A stretch of DNA of 64,000 nucleotides from Liolophura sinensis (taxonomy: Eukaryota > Mollusca > Polyplacophora > Chitonida > Chitonidae). Below are positions 44,724-56,264 of the stretch, in pieces. Positions within the stretch are counted from its first letter, which is position 1. Every line of letters begins with the position of its first letter. A program made the translations under genes and the position numbers. The stretch lies in NCBI RefSeq assembly GCF_032854445.1, contig NC_088298.1, positions 10,405,504 to 10,469,503 of the forward strand, written 5' to 3'. The notes below the pieces were generated by a model. The model saw only the letters and a program-made list of their open reading frames with translations, had not been told where the DNA came from and searched no databases.

Positions 44724-44781
44724 CCGATACGCAAAGAAGTCCACAGAGACAGAGGAGCACGAAAAGAGGAATCTTCTGCAT
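44724..44781 (-). CDS. Signal-peptide exon of the antistasin gene
   Basis: The ATG at 44779-44781 opens MQKIPLFVLLCLCGLLCVS, a classic signal peptide with a short basic start and a Leu/Cys-rich core, then a donor (gtatgt) in phase 1. The next exon in that phase is the antistasin exon at 42028-42123. Together they give a small secreted protein with at least three six-Cys domains. No promoter motif is called. The terminal exon is not placed, so total length is unknown. Confidence 0.75.
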
Positions 44782-45594
44782 GATGGGGATCAACGCTGAA
44801 CACGATCTAGTACTGAATATCGTCTCTAACATCAAGACATTGTGGTTTATATGCGATACTATCAGAATATCGGTCACAATGCGTCACGCCTGCCAATGCA
44901 GAACACGTAGGCTGCACGTGTAAGGAACAATCAGATCATTCAGACTGTGATCTAACACAAAAACAGCTACGGGGATATCCGGTTTATTATAAGATATGGA
45001 CAGCCAACCAACTCACTTGTTACATCAGCATGAATAAATATATAATAGGAAAGCAGTCTTAGAAGAGACTGGTACGAACATGACACGTTTTATGAAGGTC
45101 CGGTAAACACGTCCGGGTGATTGTCGGTCAATGTCCTACAAAGGACTTTATTTACTCCACTGGTTTTGTAATATTATCTTTTAAATATAGTTTCAGACTT
45201 GTCTTGCGGGCTTGGTATCGAAATAATGAATGCGACAGAGAGCCTATCTTATGGCGATAGAGACGTAGATACACCTACAGGATTCAGTCATCTGCTGTCT
45301 AAGCGCTGCTAAGGGAATCCCCGGGCCCGTATTTATCCAACGTCTTAAGATTCAAGTCTAACGTACAAACACCAATACAAATATAATTCTTAGCCCTGGA
45401 AAGCTTTAATATGTACACTGATACTTTAACGTAAAACGGTGCATTAACCACAATTTGAGTTCTTTCCTGTTGTGAGTTTAAGGACATCATTTTATGACAA
45501 GTCGTAAGTTGCTTGATAAACTCTGACCCTGATCCCTATACATTGTTGTAATATCACTCTATTTAAATGTCATACCAACATAGCATTTTGAGTA
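44782..45594. other. Upstream of the antistasin gene; nothing clear
   Basis: Should contain its promoter. I see no convincing TATA-like or other element to mark. Confidence 0.45.
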
Positions 45595-45760
45595 ATTGTA
45601 GACCAGTCACGTCTAATAAATTGCAATTAACATCACTGATTATTTTCAGCCGATTCTGATAATGCCATGGTCAGGGGGAGGGGGGAGAGAGGGAGACTAT
45701 AACTTGCTACTGTTTAAGCACTGACATGAAAAGTTAGACTAAATAAATCCCTGACTGAGG
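45595..45760 (+). repeat. Old dispersed repeat, copy
   Basis: Shares 'gtagaccagtcacgtctaat', 'aattaacatcact', 'ccatgg' and 'gttaga...aaat' in order with 61075-61215. Gapped and diverged. Confidence 0.5.
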
Positions 45761-45799
45761 TAAATTAAGAGGTTGCATCTCACAATCACACTGTCGCTC

Positions 45800-45912
45800 T
45801 TGCTTCGGCAGCCATCATTACTATGGGGAGAGAACCGAACACACCCCAGGGGAAACCCACGACCCTCCATAGGTTGCTGGGAGGCCTTCCTATGTACGGC
45901 CGGAGAGAAGGA
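45800..45912 (-). repeat. SINE body fragment, inverted against its neighbour
   Basis: Reverse-strand main-family body ('ggggaaacccacgaccctcc', 'tacggccggagaga'). It meets the plus-strand copy at 45913 head to head. Confidence 0.75.
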
Positions 45913-46134
45913 CACAGGAGCCTCTCTCCAATGCGGTCGCTGTGAGTTCAAGTCCAGCTCATGCAGACTTCCTCTCCGGCCGTACGTGGGAAGGTCTGGC
46001 AGCAACCTGCAGATGGTCGTGGGTTTCCGCCGGGCTCTGCCCGGTTTCCTCCCACCGTAATGCTGGCCGCCGTCGTATAAATGAAATATTCTTGAGTACG
46101 GCGTAAAACACCAATCAAATAAATAAATAAATAA
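45913..46134 (+). repeat. SINE (main family), lacking the first part of its head
   Basis: From 'aggagcctctctccaatgcg' through a good B box (gagttcaagtcc) to an AAATAAAT tail. Well conserved. Confidence 0.88.
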
Positions 46135-47059
46135 CAGTATTTATCAACGTCTTAAGGCTTAAGTCAAGAATTCAAACACACCTCAAATTTATTTTTTTTT
46201 TCACACTAGAAACTTTAAAATTTTTACACTGATTCTTTATTTTAGATAATGTACCAACCATAATTTGAGAACTTTCCTGTTCTAAAGTTGGCTTTTTAAG
46301 GACTTTATGGCTTATGTCTTAGGATGCTTGATAAATAGGGGCGCTGGTCGTAGCTCCGGCCTTTGGGCCCCAAGCCTGGCACGCATCGTTTTTCTGAACG
46401 ATGTGAAAGTATAGCGTTCGTCTCATGGGATCTGTTGTACGCAGATAATCCCCACGTTTGTCGGTCCAGCGCTGGGATCTTCTTTAGATAAAGGCAGTCC
46501 CCGCTACATTGACGTCGAAGGCACTAAGGTTATCTACAGTTCCACTGCATACAAGGGTAACTATTCACGTGTCATTATTCGTGGAGTTGTCTGAATTTTT
46601 CTTTAACGACATTTATATGAAGTCCTGATTCCTTGGTGGTAGGGACGTGTAATTTGTTGCTATTTAAAAGAAAAGATAGATAATATAATCTTTGTTTATT
46701 TTGGAAGAGGATGTAGGCCGTGCTGTGAGCCGAAAGAGGTATAACCTCTTTTTATCTAAGTTCAACGGCACGTTTGATGGATGTGCCATGAACAACGTTT
46801 CCACGCCGTCTCCGCCCATCTCCCCCTCCCCCTCCCTCTCCCAAGTAGTTAAAGGTTTAAGTTTATGTTCCGGAATATGTTTCTGCCTTTCCACTGAAAG
46901 AAGTATTTATATTTATGTTACAATCATCAAAAATCACTCCGCCTACTACACTAAAGTAATTCGGTTACACAAACAAATCACATGGTATTTATGACGTGGG
47001 AGTGGTGAACGAACGGATGTCGACACAGTTCGCTTAAAATGTTACGTTCATTGTGCACC
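46135..47059. other. No supported gene
   Basis: Plus and minus frames at 46.66-46.99 kb overlap without any motif. Confidence 0.45.
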
Positions 47060-47430
47060 ACAGGAATCTGGAAGAGCTGTCCCCTTTACTAAGCGAAGAC
47101 GTGAGACGTTTTCAGTCTGGGAATCAGTTCCTGGAGATTGACGACAAGCAGCGGCGTGTTGCAAAGATAAAAGAGACCTTCTTTGATACAAGCTAGACCG
47201 ATGACATCGCTGTGCATGCAGCGTATCACGATTTATGTTATTCCAGATTTGTTGATAAGGAACGCTTTGAAAGAGCAAACAAACGCACTGTGCTGGGTGT
47301 GTCAAATATAATCGCAAGAACGTCTGGAGAGAGCTCCCGTTATAGTGAACCATCGGCGAAAGCACTCAGGTCAAGAACAACAACACTTCAAGTTGTGAAA
47401 GCAGCTCATAGTTGCCTAACCCGTTCATAG
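47060..47430 (+). pseudogene. Decayed fragment of an uncharacterised invertebrate protein
   Basis: The plus strand reads FTKRRRETFSVWESVPGDRR, two stops near 47190, then HAAYHDLCYSRFVDKERFER and NKRTVLGVSN in another frame. The pattern 'Lys-Arg-Arg-x-Glu-Thr-Phe ... Tyr-His-x-x-Cys-(Y)-x-x-Phe' recalls multi-copy invertebrate proteins seen near transposons, but I cannot name the family. Stops and a frame change show it is dead. Confidence 0.35.
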
Positions 47431-48060
47431 TTGCCTAAGGGTCATCGCTCTTGCGAAGTTGGATGTTGTTCATTGGGCTGTGGTTCATGTTCTGCAGTTA
47501 AATTATCATGCACACATTTATGCAAATGTGAAATTTGTCATTATTCAGAAGAACTTGCTTTTGACAGTGATCTGGGTAAAAATGACTGAAGTGACAGTCA
47601 TGACATTGTGGCCGTTGTAAAATATTTTGTAGTGTAAATAGTGTGAGTATAACCACATGTGTCACGTTGTTATGTTGAAGTTCTCTTCATAAATCTTGTA
47701 GGCATACTATTAACTGTTTACTCGAATGCACGAGTATTTCACTGGCTTCATTCGTTTTCTCCAAACAGGTCGTTAAACTAAACATTACCATGTGAGCTTT
47801 TCGTATTTGACTTCATGTAATCACTGTGCAATTCCAAGAACCAGCATGAATATCATAAATGGTCATGCCTTGGATAAATATCTGATTTTATACTTTTGAC
47901 TGTCGTATAGGTGAAATATTTTTGAGTACGCAGGAAAACGGTCAATCAAAATAAACAAATAATGTCATGTAACAACAAGATTAAGTGTGGTGGGTGGCAG
48001 GGGGTCGCTGGGCAGGGCGTGGAGGAAATTGGATAATTTTTTTATTATTATGTTAATGTG
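47431..48060. other. No gene; SINE tail at 47896-47965
   Basis: Non-coding. A short plus-strand SINE tail ('ggtgaaatatttttgagtac') is the only thing recognised. Confidence 0.5.
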
Positions 48061-48396
48061 TTTATATATTGATATATAGAAACATAGATATGGATACATA
48101 AATATACAGATATGTAGATTTATAGATAAATATATCTGTATAGATATATCTATCTATACATAGATATCTCTACCGATCTATCTATACATAGATATCTTTA
48201 TCGATCTACCTATACATACATATACTTATTATATACATCGATCTATTTATACAGATATACTTATCGATCTATTTATACATAGATATATCTATTGATCTAT
48301 TTATTCATAGATATATCTGTCAATCTATCAATGCAGATATATCTATCGATCTATCTATACATCGATATATTTATCTATATATAGATACATCTATCG

Positions 48397-48440
<44 letters not shown>
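48060..48440. repeat. TATC/GATA-rich cryptic satellite and (TA)n
   Basis: About 330 bp of imperfect ATAGATATATCTATC units, ending in an uninterrupted TA run of roughly 40 bp just before a SINE. Confidence 0.9.
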
Positions 48441-48444
<4 letters not shown>

Positions 48445-48605
48445 GGCCTCCATTGCCCACTTGGTTAGCGCCCTATCGCATCGTAATGACCTAGGAGCCT
48501 TTCACCAATGCGGTCGCTGTTAGTTCAAGTCCGGCTAATGCCGTTTAATCTCCGGCCGTATGTGAGAAGGTCTGACAACAACCTGCGGATTTTCGTGGGT
48601 TCCCC
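48441..48605 (+). repeat. SINE, left half, split by LINE copy 1
   Basis: Head 'ggggcctccattgcccactt' through 'acctgcggattttcgtgggt'. It continues after the LINE at 54505-54551 ('gttccccgcaggctgtgcca', 'ccataatg'). Confidence 0.88.
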
Positions 48606-49216
48606 CCCCCCCCCCCGTGGGGTTTCCGGGGTGACAAGAATAGGACCTCAGCCCTCTAGGCAAGCTTGTCGTAAAAGTCGACTAACCTAGAGCTCCCCTG
48701 TGTGAGCCCAGTGAATACAAAAGGCTCACATCTTCGTGGTTGTGTGAGGGGCAACCGGGAAGCGACCTGTTTGCCGTGGGTTGCGACCCGTAATCTACGA
48801 GGATGGGATCCTGGTGGCTGAGGGCGTGTTGGTCTTGCGAGATCCTCACGTCCAACACGCCACTTTGGCCCTTACTTGGAGAGAGACGGGAGGTCGGATG
48901 GGCCCGGTCCGATCAATCGGCTTGGTCACGTCAAGCCCTACAGATGATCTCGTTTGTCATTTCTTTCACTTACTGTGATGTGAAATTGGTATTTCCCCAA
49001 ATGCTCTTCTCTGGGATCAATGTAAAAGGCGGTGGTAAATGGGTCGATCGAGTAGATTGAGTTAAACCTTGTCGGTATAACTCAATCTGTTTGAGTATAC
49101 CTTACGTGGATTCTTGTTTCTAATTTCTGCTGGACATCCGCAGAGGTAGATTCGCCCTTGTTGGCACTCCGTGGCGGGTGGGGGGACACGTAAGGTGAAT
49201 TCTTACTATATCAATT

Positions 49217-50538
49217 ATGTCTTCCTCAAAAACCATATCCAATGCTCCAGTAAACACCTAAAAAAAACGTAAAAATGAGGAATTTCTTGAAATAGGCAAT
49301 GGAGCGGACAGTTGGCCGGCTTTAATTGTTTTATCAACGAAAAACGACCAACGTCCTGCATCTAAACTAGATCCATTCGCTCTAAAAAAAAATTAGAAGG
49401 TTCAGCTGGTAACGTTAAAAACGTTTAAAAATTAAGATCTGGCGATATCCTTATTGAATGTTTCCGAAAACAGCAGGCATTCAATTTATTATCATTGAAT
49501 TCCGTTTTGGACGTGCCTGTTTTTGCATCGCCACATAAATCCCGAAACAGCTGCAAGGGCACCATACGTGACAGGGATCGGGATCTGATTGACCTGTCTG
49601 AAGAACAAATTTGTGCTGAATTAAAGTCTGAGGGTGTTACCAATGTTAAACGTTTCGTTACGGAAAAATCTGGCAACATCATTAAACTCAACACTTACTT
49701 ATTAACATTCAACAGCACATCACTTCCGTCATCCATTTACATTGGCCCATACAGCGTTCGCGTTGACCTGTACATTCCCAATCCGACAAGGTGTTTTACG
49801 TGCCAAAAATTTGGTCACGGCAAGGGCCAATGTATAAATAAATTGATTTATTTCCGATGCGGGAAGGAAGGTCATGAGGGTTTCGACTGCAGTGACACAT
49901 TTAAATGTTGTAATTGCAGTGGAGATCATATGGCCTCCTCTAAAGACTGTCCATTATTCCTAAAAGAAAAACAGATAGTTACTTTAAAAGCTAAAAATAA
50001 CATCCCGTACCAGGAAACACGCAAATTAGTGTGCAATACCTCACAGGCTTTGTTTTCAAATGTGGTCAAGCGAGTTACAACATCTGTTGCTACTCAGACA
50101 TCACTCACTTGGCCAATTGGAAACGATCAGCCCAAAACCATATCCGCTCAAACTTCTGTTAAACCTGCAGCCCAGCCTAAATATAGCTCTTGTTCTACAC
50201 AAACTATATCAAAAAATTCCGAAACTCCCAAAAATACAGAACAACGTAAAACAGCTGAACCTAATAAATTCCCAGACAAAAAGCCAAGCAAAGGAACGAA
50301 TAATAATAATAAGAATAATAATAATAAACCTAGTGGTCCTGTGGATCGTTCTTCCAAGGCCACCAGGGACCCTATCCAAACTTTTAATAGGTTTGGATCG
50401 TTGGAGGATGTCGATCCTTCAACATCAGACGCGGAGGTGATGGATACATCACCCGCACCAGGGAGATCTTGCAGCCGATCTCCAAGGAAGGGTCGACCTC
50501 GGTCTAAGCATAAATCTCCTATACGCCTACCTCCATAA
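49217..50538 (+). pseudogene. LINE copy 1 ORF1, nucleic-acid-binding (gag-like) protein
   Basis: A likely start at 49217 (MSSSKTISNAPVNT) is followed by a TAA and frameshifts before 49439. From there an open frame runs to 50538. The front (about 49440-49770) resembles an RRM-like or PRE-C2HC region (SGDILIECFRKQ; SIYIGPYSVRVDLYIP). Three zinc knuckles follow: CFTCQKFGHGKGQC at about 49795-49836; a second with its first Cys replaced by Phe (YFRCGKEGHEGFDC); and CCNCSGDHMASSKDC at about 49907-49951. The C-terminal third is Lys/Asn/Pro-rich with AAT repeats. It would coat element RNA. Confidence 0.88.
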
Positions 50539-53500
50539 TGACTTTCTTAGATAAAATTATACAGTGGAATTGTCGCGGTCTTAAGGCAAATTTTATTGAA
50601 ATAACACAGATAGTTCAATCTTTCAATCCAGTTGCCCTGTGTCTTCAGGAAACTCACCTGAAGACATCTGACAAAGGTAATATAACTCTTAAAAATTATT
50701 CCCTTTATAGCACATATTGTATTGAAGAAGAGCGAGCTGCAGGCGGCTCCTCGATCTTCATAAACAACAATATTATCCACAGCCCTGTTGCTCTGGATAC
50801 AGAGCTTCAGGCTGTGGCCGTTCGTGTTTTATTGTGTTAAACAGTCACATTCGGTGTATATACTCTCGAACACTTCTTTGTCAGCTTCTCAGTTATATAA
50901 TCTTACAGAACAATTGCCTAAACCGTTTATTATAATGGAAGCTTTTAATTCCCATAACCCTTTATGGGGCAGTAATAACATAAATAATAAGGGCAAGATA
51001 GTCCAAGACTTCTTATGTAAGGAAGAACTGTGTTATTTCAATGATGGGTGTAATACCTATTTACATCCGGGTAATGGCACTTATTCTGCTATCGATCTCA
51101 CTATCACAGATCCATCACTTCTCCTTAATTTTTCTTGAAAGGTGCATGATGATCTTTGTGGTAGTGACAATTTTCCTATTATCCTAGAGCATATCACTTC
51201 CAGTTCTTTAGAACGTGTAGCTAGGTGAGAATTCGATAAAGCAGACTGGATCGCATTTGAGATGTTCTGTGAGGCTGACATCACTCCAGAGACACTCAAT
51301 ACAGCAAATGATCCTATATTAAAATTTAACGAGCTTGTTTTACGAGCTGCCGATGAAAGTATCCCTAAAACCTCGACAAATCCAAAATCCAAAAGCAAAC
51401 CCTCGTATGAGAATGACTGTCGCAAAGCCATTAAAGACGCAAAAAGGCCGACGGAAATTTTAATACATGTCCTACTGATAATAACTTAAACCAGGTTCGT
51501 ATTTTTAGAGCTAAGGCTCGTCGATTACTCAAGTCCAAGAGACGATCTTGTTGGCGGAACTTTGTTTCGGGTATTACGTCAAAAACACCCATGCGTAAGG
51601 TCTGGAACATGGTTCAGAAACTTAAGGGCAAAAATAATAAAGCAAAAGTTCAGCATTTAAAAGATGGCGACAATACATTAATCTCTCCATCTGATATAGC
51701 CAACAAATTAGCTGAAATAATTTCATCAAAATCTTCTGAGAATTATTCTAAAGAATTACAGCATATTAAAAACCGGAAGGAGAAAACCAATTTGCCCTTT
51801 TCTTCTAAGAATTTAGAAGATTATAATCGTCCGTTTAATATCGAAGAACTTAAGACTGCATTAAAAAAGGCCCACGATACTGCTTGTGGTCCCGATAGTG
51901 TATATTATAAGTTTCTGAACCATTTACCACCTGAGCCACTGGAGACTCTCTTGGATTTGCTTAATGACATTTGGACAACTGGTAATTTTCCACCAGCATG
52001 GAGGGAGGCGTGTATTATCCCAGTCCCCAAACCGGGTAAGGATCATAATGATCCAAATAATTACCGTCCCATAGCTCTTACCAGCTGTGTCTGTAAGACT
52101 ATGGAACGCATGATTAATGATAGACTTGTTTGGTTTCTTGAAACCAACAAGCTTTTATCTAATATTCAATGTGGTTTTCGTTAAGGTCGATCTACTTTAG
52201 ATCACCTTGTTCGATTTGAAACTTTTATTCGTGATGGTTTTGTTAATAATGAACATGTGGTATCCATATTTTTTGACCTTGAAAAGGCCTACGACACCAC
52301 ATGGAAATATGGTATTTTAAAAGACCTCACGGATATGGGTCTTAAAGGTCGCTTACCCATATTTATATCCGAATTTTTATCCGATCTTCAGTTTAAGGTA
52401 CGGGGTGGGTTCCACTCTTTCTGACTCTTATGAGCAGGAAATGGGTGTACCCCAGGGCAGCATTCTATCACCAACTCTGTTCAGCATAAAAATAAATAGC
52501 CTAGCAAAAACATTAACATCTGGCACAGAGGGTTCTTTACACGTGGATGATTTCCTTATATGCTACCGAGCTAAGAATATGAATAATATCAAACGTCAGT
52601 TGCAGCTTTGTCTTAATAAAATCGAGAAATGGGCAACTGAAAACGGTTTTAGATTTTCAACGTCTAAAACCGTCGGTATGCATTTTTGTAACAAACGGAA
52701 GCTTCATCTTGATCCCGAGCTTAATATTTGTGGTGAACAGATTAAAATTGTTGGAGAAACAAAATTTTTAGGTATAATATTTGATAGTAAGCTATCTTTT
52801 ATACCTCATATTAAAATGCTTAAGGCTAAATGTACAAAAGCTCTCGATATAATTAAGGTCGTGTCTAGCGTCGATTGGGGTGCTGACCGATCAGTTTTAC
52901 TTAATTTATACCGTTCTGGTGAGGTCTAAATTGGACTATGGATCCATCATTTACGGTTCCGCTAAGAAGTCGTACATTAAAATGTTGGATCCTGTTCATC
53001 ACCAAGGTTTGAGGCTCAGCCTTGGTGCTTTTAGAACCTCACCAGTAGAAAGTTTATACGTGGAGGCAAATGAGCCTTCTTTATATAACCGACGTATAAA
53101 ACTGAGCCTTCAATATGCTACAAAGCTTAAAGCTCATCCAACAAACCCTGCCTACGACTGTGTTTTCAATCCATTATATGTAGACAAATATACTAAATGT
53201 CCTAACAAGATCCCATCGTTCGGTCTTCGTATACGGGACCATATTGTGGGAGCTAACATCAAGCTGGAAGATATACCTCCGGTGTCTATTCCGGAGTCTC
53301 CTCCATGGCTTCTCCCACAACCTAAACTAATATTTGATCTACGTAAATATAATAAATCGAATATAAATCCTCTTATAATTCAGCAAGGTTTTGCTGAAAT
53401 TAAAGCTAACTATCTGGATTATAAATTTATATATACTGACGGGTCGAAGGATGGGGACAGGGTTGCGACTGCGGCTGTCATGGAGCAGCGGGTCTATTCC

Positions 53501-54235
53501 TTTCGTCTTCCATCCTCTTCTTCAATATTCTCTGCAGAGGCCAGAGCTATACTCCTGGCCGTATCATATGTTTCTTCTGGGTGTGCCCAGAGGGCAATGA
53601 TATGCACCGACTGTAAGACTATGCTTATGTCTTGCTTATTGGCAATACAGAATAATAAATTTAAAAATCCCTTGATCCTTCAAATTTTAGCTATACATAG
53701 GAAACTAATTAGAAGAGGTAAAGATATTATATTCTGCTGGATACCAAGTCATATTGGTATCCATGGAAACACAGTCGCAGACAGGGAGGCGAAAGCTGCC
53801 CTAAATAAACCCATATCTAAGATAAAAATCCCTTATACTGACATGAAGTCCAATATTCTTAAATATATTCGTGGCCTTTGGCAGGGTGAATGGAACTTGC
53901 AGGTCCATGATAAACTGCATGCTATTCATCCGGTCATTGGCTATAATTCATATACACTTGATATGTCTCGTAGAGACCAAGTCGTTTTAACGAGATGCCG
54001 TATTGGACATTCTCGTCTAACACACAATTTCATCTTGGATGGGAGCAGTGCTCCCGAGTGTGTTGGATGTGATGCTTAATATGGCATTAAACATATTCTG
54101 GTTGACTGTGTAGACTTTGCTCATGTTCGGCAAAGATTCTACACAGTCAACTCTATATAGGATTTGTTTGAAGGTATCGCTGGCGATGTTGTCATAGATT
54201 ATTTGAAGGTCATTGGCCTATATCATAAAATATAA
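50538..54235 (+). pseudogene. LINE copy 1 ORF2: endonuclease, RT, RNase H, zinc-like tail
   Basis: ATG at 50538 overlaps the ORF1 stop (TAATG). The endonuclease reads IIQWNCRGLKANF and CLQETHLK. A frameshift lies near 50835. The catalytic GDFN is EAFN here (about 50936) and SDH is SDN (about 51163). TGA stops lie at 51137 and 51226. RT: CGPDSVYYKFLNHLP, then CGFR and TAA at 52183, IFFDLEKAYDTTWK, GVPQGSILSPTLF, LHVDDFLICY (Tyr to His). Frameshifts lie near 52400 and 52915. RNase H: FIYTDGSKDGD, FSAEARAILLA, ICTD and GNTVADREAK, all catalytic residues kept. The end is ECVGCDA with TAA at 54077, and the frame then continues to the natural stop at 54235. Confidence 0.9.
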
Positions 54236-54504
54236 ATTTTAATTGTCATAAATATCTAAAGATAGACAGTTATATACATATAGATTTATACATGTAATAT
54301 ATAACCCTGGTTTTTGAGTTTTAACTCTTATTTTTTTTTATGCGATTTTAAACATGTCTGTACTTTTTGTTTTACTTTTGATGTTCATATTATCATATCG
54401 AAAACCTTAACCGTCTCGCGTTTTCGCCTTGTTCTCGCCACGATATGGCTGAAATATTGCCGATGTGGCGTTAAGCCATAATCATTCATTCATTCATTCA
54501 TTCA
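54236..54504 (+). other. LINE copy 1 3' UTR with conserved hairpin and (ATTC)n
   Basis: The hairpin arms are CGCCACGATATGGC and GCCGATGTGGCG around a TGAAATATT loop (about 54437-54471), followed by GTTAAGCCATAATC and about six ATTC units. The same end occurs in five other LINE pieces of the window. Confidence 0.88.
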
Positions 54505-54551
54505 TTCGTGGGTTCCCCGCAGGCTGTGCCAGTTTTCCCCTCGCCATAATG
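54505..54551 (+). repeat. SINE, right half, after LINE copy 1
   Basis: Continuation of the SINE at 48441-48605. It carries the duplicated target at its start. Confidence 0.75.
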
Positions 54552-54667
54552 AATTACGTTAAATCAGAGAAGCCCGAAACACGTAGCCGTCTCATTGTTT
54601 GACATCATTATAGATATCCTTTATGGGGAATTCCCATTTACGTACGCTACCAGCCGCAAAATACAAG

Positions 54668-54793
54668 ATGGCGGAGAAGGAGTCTACATTGACACACACA
54701 GATGAACTATTATTGAAGGCTGTGGACGATCATGACTTCAACACCGTCAGAGATATTGTGCTGAACGGTGCTGATGTTAATGCTCAAGGAGAG
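54668..54793 (+). CDS. Ankyrin-repeat protein, first coding exon
   Basis: The ATG at 54668 sits in a strong context (AAGATGGCGG) and opens MAEKESTLTHTDELLLKAVD, then DFNTVRDIVLNGADVNAQGE, to a donor (GAG|gtgaga) in phase 0. 'LLLKAV...VRDIVLNGADVNAQ' is the second half of an ankyrin repeat. The next exon, over 7 kb away at 62047, continues DGRTPLHVAAFRN, which is exactly the start of the following repeat. The upstream in-frame ATG at 54623 is possible, but the one at 54668 has the better context. LINE copy 1 ends only about 160 bp upstream, so the promoter must be compact or include LINE/SINE sequence. Ankyrin repeats bind other proteins; the partner is unknown. Confidence 0.85.
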
Positions 54794-55183
54794 GTGAGAC
54801 CTTTTTTTTGTTAAACTGTTATCAGACAGAGGTAAAATGTAGCCCCACCCTCTAAGCACACCACTCAGAATATTCACAAGTATGGGTAGAATGATGTGGA
54901 ACGTTACTGGCCTCCTTTAAATGAATGAATACATGTTTACATATGGGCAGTATAAAACCCTCTCATTGCACTGTCCACAACCGTTTTACGAGGATTAATT
55001 TTGTTTTATAAGACGAGGGGATTATCAGAAGCTTATCGATAAGGTTGGAGTATGGACTTAATGACAATCAAACTGACAAATCAATTACTTCATTGGGTCT
55101 TACACTTTATCGGTTGCTAGTGTATCAAGAACCCTTTTTGTCAAAAAGATGATCTTAATTTTATCTTTTTAATTATATTTACT

Positions 55184-55335
55184 TATTTATTTGATTAGTG
55201 TTGAACGCCGTACTCGAGAACGTTTCACATAAATGGCGGCGGTCAGCATTATGGTGAGACGGAACAGGACAGAGCCAGGGGGAAGCCCACGACCATCCAC
55301 AGTTCACGGCAGATCTTCCCACGTACAGCCGAACA
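55184..55335 (-). repeat. SINE 3' half (main family)
   Basis: Reverse copy with 'ttagtgttgaacgccgtact', 'cagcattatggtgaga' and 'cttcccacgtacagcc'. The head is missing. Confidence 0.8.
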
Positions 55336-56264
55336 GCTTTATACATATATGATCTACTTAATAATTACAACACGGAAATTTCGCAAACGTCTCGCACTAC
55401 GCAGTTTATCCACCCAGTATCCACTAACGCAAACAGAACTTGCCCAGTCTTCTCGCTTACAATGTCAAAGCAGGCGACTGAATAAAATGTCCCTTTATTA
55501 CATGTTTGCCCTAAAGCTGACAGGAACGTGCATATGAAAGGAGAGCTGGTTTTAACGTCATATTCGTCTTTGCACGGTGCCTTACACTTGGTTTATATGC
55601 CTTAATATGCGTGATGTTGAGCGGAGTTCATGTCAACTACACGACGTGAGGTAAACAGGCGTATCATGTTTGTGAAATGTGGTACACGCATGAACAATTC
55701 AAAATGTTCAGAATGAAACCATTGCTCTTTTATCTTGTGTCCTACATATAGCTCAGACGGGCGGCCTCAAAGCATAATTTATTTTTACATTTGTAAAGGA
55801 TTTGCACGTACGAATAATTCTGGTCCTTTGAACGGTAGTGCGGTGCCTTTGTCATTCAGAGGAGTGAAAATATGGGTTAGACACAGAATGGGTGAAAACA
55901 TAATTCGTATACCAGAAATTATACACCTGTTCCATCTTTGTAAAAACCCTCATCAATACAAAACCGACAGGAAGCCGAGCAGTTAAATTTTAGCCGTGCT
56001 TCATGTTGCGGCAGTGCTTGATGATGAGTAAGGATAACAAAAAAAAAACAAAAAAACAAAAAAAAAAACACTCTGACTAAGTAAACTAAGAACAGCGGAA
56101 GTCTGGTACATGTAATATTACTTCTAAATATAGGCCCCGAGCAGCACTCTTTCCTATGTTAACCTAAGTGCAATAGAGGGTAATATTTTTGGATTGTTTA
56201 ATATAATGCAAGCAAAGTAAAACCAGAGCAGCGACGACACTCTGATAATCGGCAAATGGTCACA

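Larger units (their letters stand above)
48606..54504 (+). mobile_element. I/Nimb-like LINE, copy 1, nearly full length
   Basis: 5.9 kb flanked by a 14-bp target duplication TTCGTGGGTTCCCC (48592-48605 and 54505-54518). The 5' UTR is about 610 bp. ORF1 is a nucleic-acid-binding protein. ORF2 contains endonuclease, RT, RNase H and a C-terminal zinc-like motif. The 3' UTR has a hairpin and (ATTC)n. The RNase H domain and the ORF1 knuckles point to the I superfamily; the exact clade needs a tree. ORF2 carries several stops and frameshifts. Confidence 0.92.
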
